Assembly (NCBI GenBank): GCA_002500745.1
Contig: DLST01000003.1
Span: forward strand, 216,351 to 280,350
Length of the DNA: 64,000 nt
Direction: 5' to 3'
Source of the DNA: Sphingobacterium sp. UBA7855
Lineage (GTDB): Bacteria; Bacteroidota; Bacteroidia; Sphingobacteriales; Sphingobacteriaceae
Part shown: piece after piece, positions 62,571 to 64,000 of the stretch
How the letters are laid out: each line of letters starts with the position of its first letter
Position numbering within the stretch: the first letter of the stretch is position 1
Translations under genes and position numbers: made by a program
The notes under the pieces: generated by a model
Told to the model about the DNA's origin: nothing
What the model saw: only the letters and a program-made list of their open reading frames with translations
Database searches by the model: none

Positions 62571-63701
62571 CTACTCCTTCACGAAAGAGTTAAAGCCGCT
62601 ATCTTTAGACCATTGGAGTGTATTATAATAGGGATGTATCCACTTATTTAAATCATTAGGGACATAACAGGACAGTCCGGAATACCGTAAAATGGGTTTA
62701 CCCAGAAACCTGGCGGTATTCGCCTTATAGATAATCAATTTCGAAACTGTAGCCTCGATAGCTGTTGTCTCGGAGGGCGAAATATTTTGATGCACAAAAT
62801 CGAGAAAATCAAAACCAGCAGATAAAGACTTCTCGTCAAAATCCAGTCGCTGTAAATTGTCGCGATATACTGTTGTCAGTGGCGATTTATTCAGGGCAAT
62901 ATGGAAATTGTTTGCAAGATCCGACCAATAGGCATTATTCACTACAGTTATCGTAGCAGACTGATAGAGCCCTGTTAACTGATTATAAAAATTAAAATAT
63001 GTTGCCGCAGCAGACGTCAGCCCCCGCTCAAGATTAGGATCAAACAAATGTTTCAAGACCAAATGATAAGGTATACTAGTGGATAACACTTCCGCTGGTG
63101 AAGCAATCGTATATTTAGCTTTTTCCCGAAGCTGATACAAGACTTCCACACTCGCCATGGAACAGGCATCGAACATTAAAAAATCAAGCCCAGAAGGAAT
63201 AACCGTTTGCAGATCCCTGAGTTCAGTTTTGCTTCCCCTGTCTTCGTTAAAAGACATCAATTTGACACCAACATTTGGCAGCCAGTTTGTTGCATGTGAC
63301 CATAACACAAGCCCTACTGGACGACTGCCTGCATATGCATTCATGGTCAATAGGATTTGTTTCATTACTTCGGGGCTTGCCGAATCTTGATCCCCATATG
63401 ATTTGATGACCGTACTTCTAATTTCTGGACTTTGATCGGCTACAATTTTGTAGATTTTGGGCGTGGTGCCCGCCAAAGAGGCATATACATAAACATCGGC
63501 GTCCAATCCAACCAACCCCTCTTCCATTGCATTGATGCTGTTATAAGCATCTGAAACCAGATTATTATTGGCACCAATATAAACCAACAACACACGGCTA
63601 TCGCTCGCCATTAACTTGTCTTTTTTGTCATTGCAACTATTTAACAAGGTCATAGATAAAATAGACGATACCATCAATACGCGGAACATAATCAAATTCA
63701 T
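62571..63701 (-). CDS. Clostripain-like (C11) cysteine peptidase, lipoprotein
   Basis: A 376-residue lipoprotein of the caspase/clostripain fold. The ATG at 63701 is used; a GTG four codons upstream and an ATG at 63689 are alternatives, all preserving the lipobox (LLNSC, Cys23). The catalytic dyad is predicted to be His136 in VGLVLWSHATNW and Cys180 in LMFDACSMASVEVLY, with the LLVYIGANNNL strand before them. C11 peptidases cleave after basic residues and are often self-activated. No clear activation linker is visible. It is an isolated gene, divergent from the lipoprotein gene at 63861. Confidence 0.88.
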   Translation of the reverse strand: MNLIMFRVLMVSSILSMTLLNSCNDKKDKLMASDSRVLLVYIGANNNLVSDAYNSINAMEEGLVGLDADVYVYASLAGTTPKIYKIVADQSPEIRSTVIKSYGDQDSASPEVMKQILLTMNAYAGSRPVGLVLWSHATNWLPNVGVKLMSFNEDRGSKTELRDLQTVIPSGLDFLMFDACSMASVEVLYQLREKAKYTIASPAEVLSTSIPYHLVLKHLFDPNLERGLTSAAATYFNFYNQLTGLYQSATITVVNNAYWSDLANNFHIALNKSPLTTVYRDNLQRLDFDEKSLSAGFDFLDFVHQNISPSETTAIEATVSKLIIYKANTARFLGKPILRYSGLSCYVPNDLNKWIHPYYNTLQWSKDSGFNSFVKE

Positions 63702-63819
63702 TAGTAAAAACACTTAAAAACAGCAACAAATATATCTAAAAATCAAAATGATACATCAATAAAGTAATTATTTACACAAAAGAATACGAAGACTTCATAT
63801 TAATTTAACTTAACTTAAG

Positions 63820-63827
63820 TATTTTTG
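63820..63827 (+). promoter_or_regulatory. Candidate -7 box for the gene at 63861
   Basis: TATTTTTG fits TAnnTTTG, 33 bases before the ATG at 63861. No convincing -33 element is seen. Confidence 0.45.
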
Positions 63828-63860
63828 CCATCACTTTATTAACAAACACTAACTATCAAT

Positions 63861-64000
63861 ATGATTAAGAAGATCATAACTATTCCACAACAGCATATGT
63901 TGCGAATAGCTTGCTTTATGATTGCATCGCTTACATTTAATTCCTGTCAGAAGCCTGAATCTCGAATCGAGCGGCCGGCAGTACAATTTACCCCCACCAT
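63861..64000 (+). CDS. Partial lipoprotein gene running off the window
   Basis: The first 46 codons of an ORF open to the window edge. It encodes a hydrophobic stretch, IACFMIASLTF, followed by NSC (Cys29) and a charged and Pro-rich stretch (QKPESRIERP), the signature of a Bacteroidota lipoprotein. The rest of the protein is outside the window, so no function can be assigned. A -7 box lies upstream (63820-63827). Confidence 0.6.
   Translation, partial: MIKKIITIPQQHMLRIACFMIASLTFNSCQKPESRIERPAVQFTPT

Noticed and set aside
1..64000. Mobile elements, CRISPR arrays, tRNA or rRNA genes
   Set aside because: No transposase, integrase, regularly spaced repeats, or tRNA/rRNA-like sequence was found; the gaps between genes are short and mostly explained by terminators and promoters.

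Overview
The window looks like chromosomal DNA of a Bacteroidota bacterium of the Sphingobacteriaceae, most likely Sphingobacterium or a close relative. Four SusC/SusD pairs, many lipoproteins with a charged stretch after the lipid cysteine, promoter -7 boxes of the TAnnTTTG type, an ECF sigma/FecR pair and a moderate-to-low GC content all point there. No rRNA, tRNA, insertion sequence, phage gene or CRISPR array is visible.

Layout. (1) 412-3190, plus strand: housekeeping genes dapD, a Sua5/YrdC-type tRNA modification gene, a DUF4920 protein and folP. (2) 3375-12709, minus strand: a compact polysaccharide utilisation locus (PUL-A) of SusC, SusD, a GH30 glycosidase and a SusE/F-like glycan-binding lipoprotein, with a TPR/HTH regulator just upstream. 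Its gene content resembles fungal beta-1,6-glucan loci. (3) 12956-18626, minus: a tripartite RND efflux pump in which inner-membrane pump and outer-membrane channel form one 1516-residue ORF, preceded by its periplasmic adaptor; a small membrane protein lies upstream. (4) 19487-47258, minus: a very large alpha-mannan-type locus (PUL-B). It holds three GH92 alpha-mannosidases, a basic-secretory-protein metallopeptidase, two SusC/SusD pairs, two FAS1 lipoproteins, three lipoproteins with discoidin-like modules, a delta-60 repeat lipoprotein, a degenerate alkaline-phosphatase-fold lipoprotein and a LacI-type regulator. (5) 47450-56528, minus: an ECF sigma/FecR/SusC (with STN domain)/SusD unit followed by a Tat-exported phosphocholine-type phospholipase C. 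(6) 56817-63701, minus: a DUF3843-like protein, a CpsB/CapC-type PHP phosphatase, a DUF4836-like protein, a small lipoprotein and a C11 (clostripain-like) lipoprotein. A new lipoprotein gene begins at 63861 on the plus strand and runs off the window.

How it works together. PUL-A (beta-glucan) and PUL-B (alpha-mannan plus a peptidase) together suggest feeding on fungal or yeast cell walls and their mannoproteins. PUL-B appears to be split into at least three transcription units by terminators at 40681-40710, 21933-21976 and 19341-19378. The two GH92 units carry an identical 14-bp near-palindrome, CTAAAACGTATTAG, upstream, which looks like the operator of the locus's own LacI regulator. The phospholipase C unit uses a different logic, an outer-membrane SusC transducer signalling to an ECF sigma factor.

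Most notable points: the RND-channel fusion with an intact internal lipobox and no stand-alone start codon for the channel; two GH92 paralogues with Gln where the third has the catalytic-acid Glu; a phosphodiesterase-fold lipoprotein that has lost metal ligands; and the shared operator.
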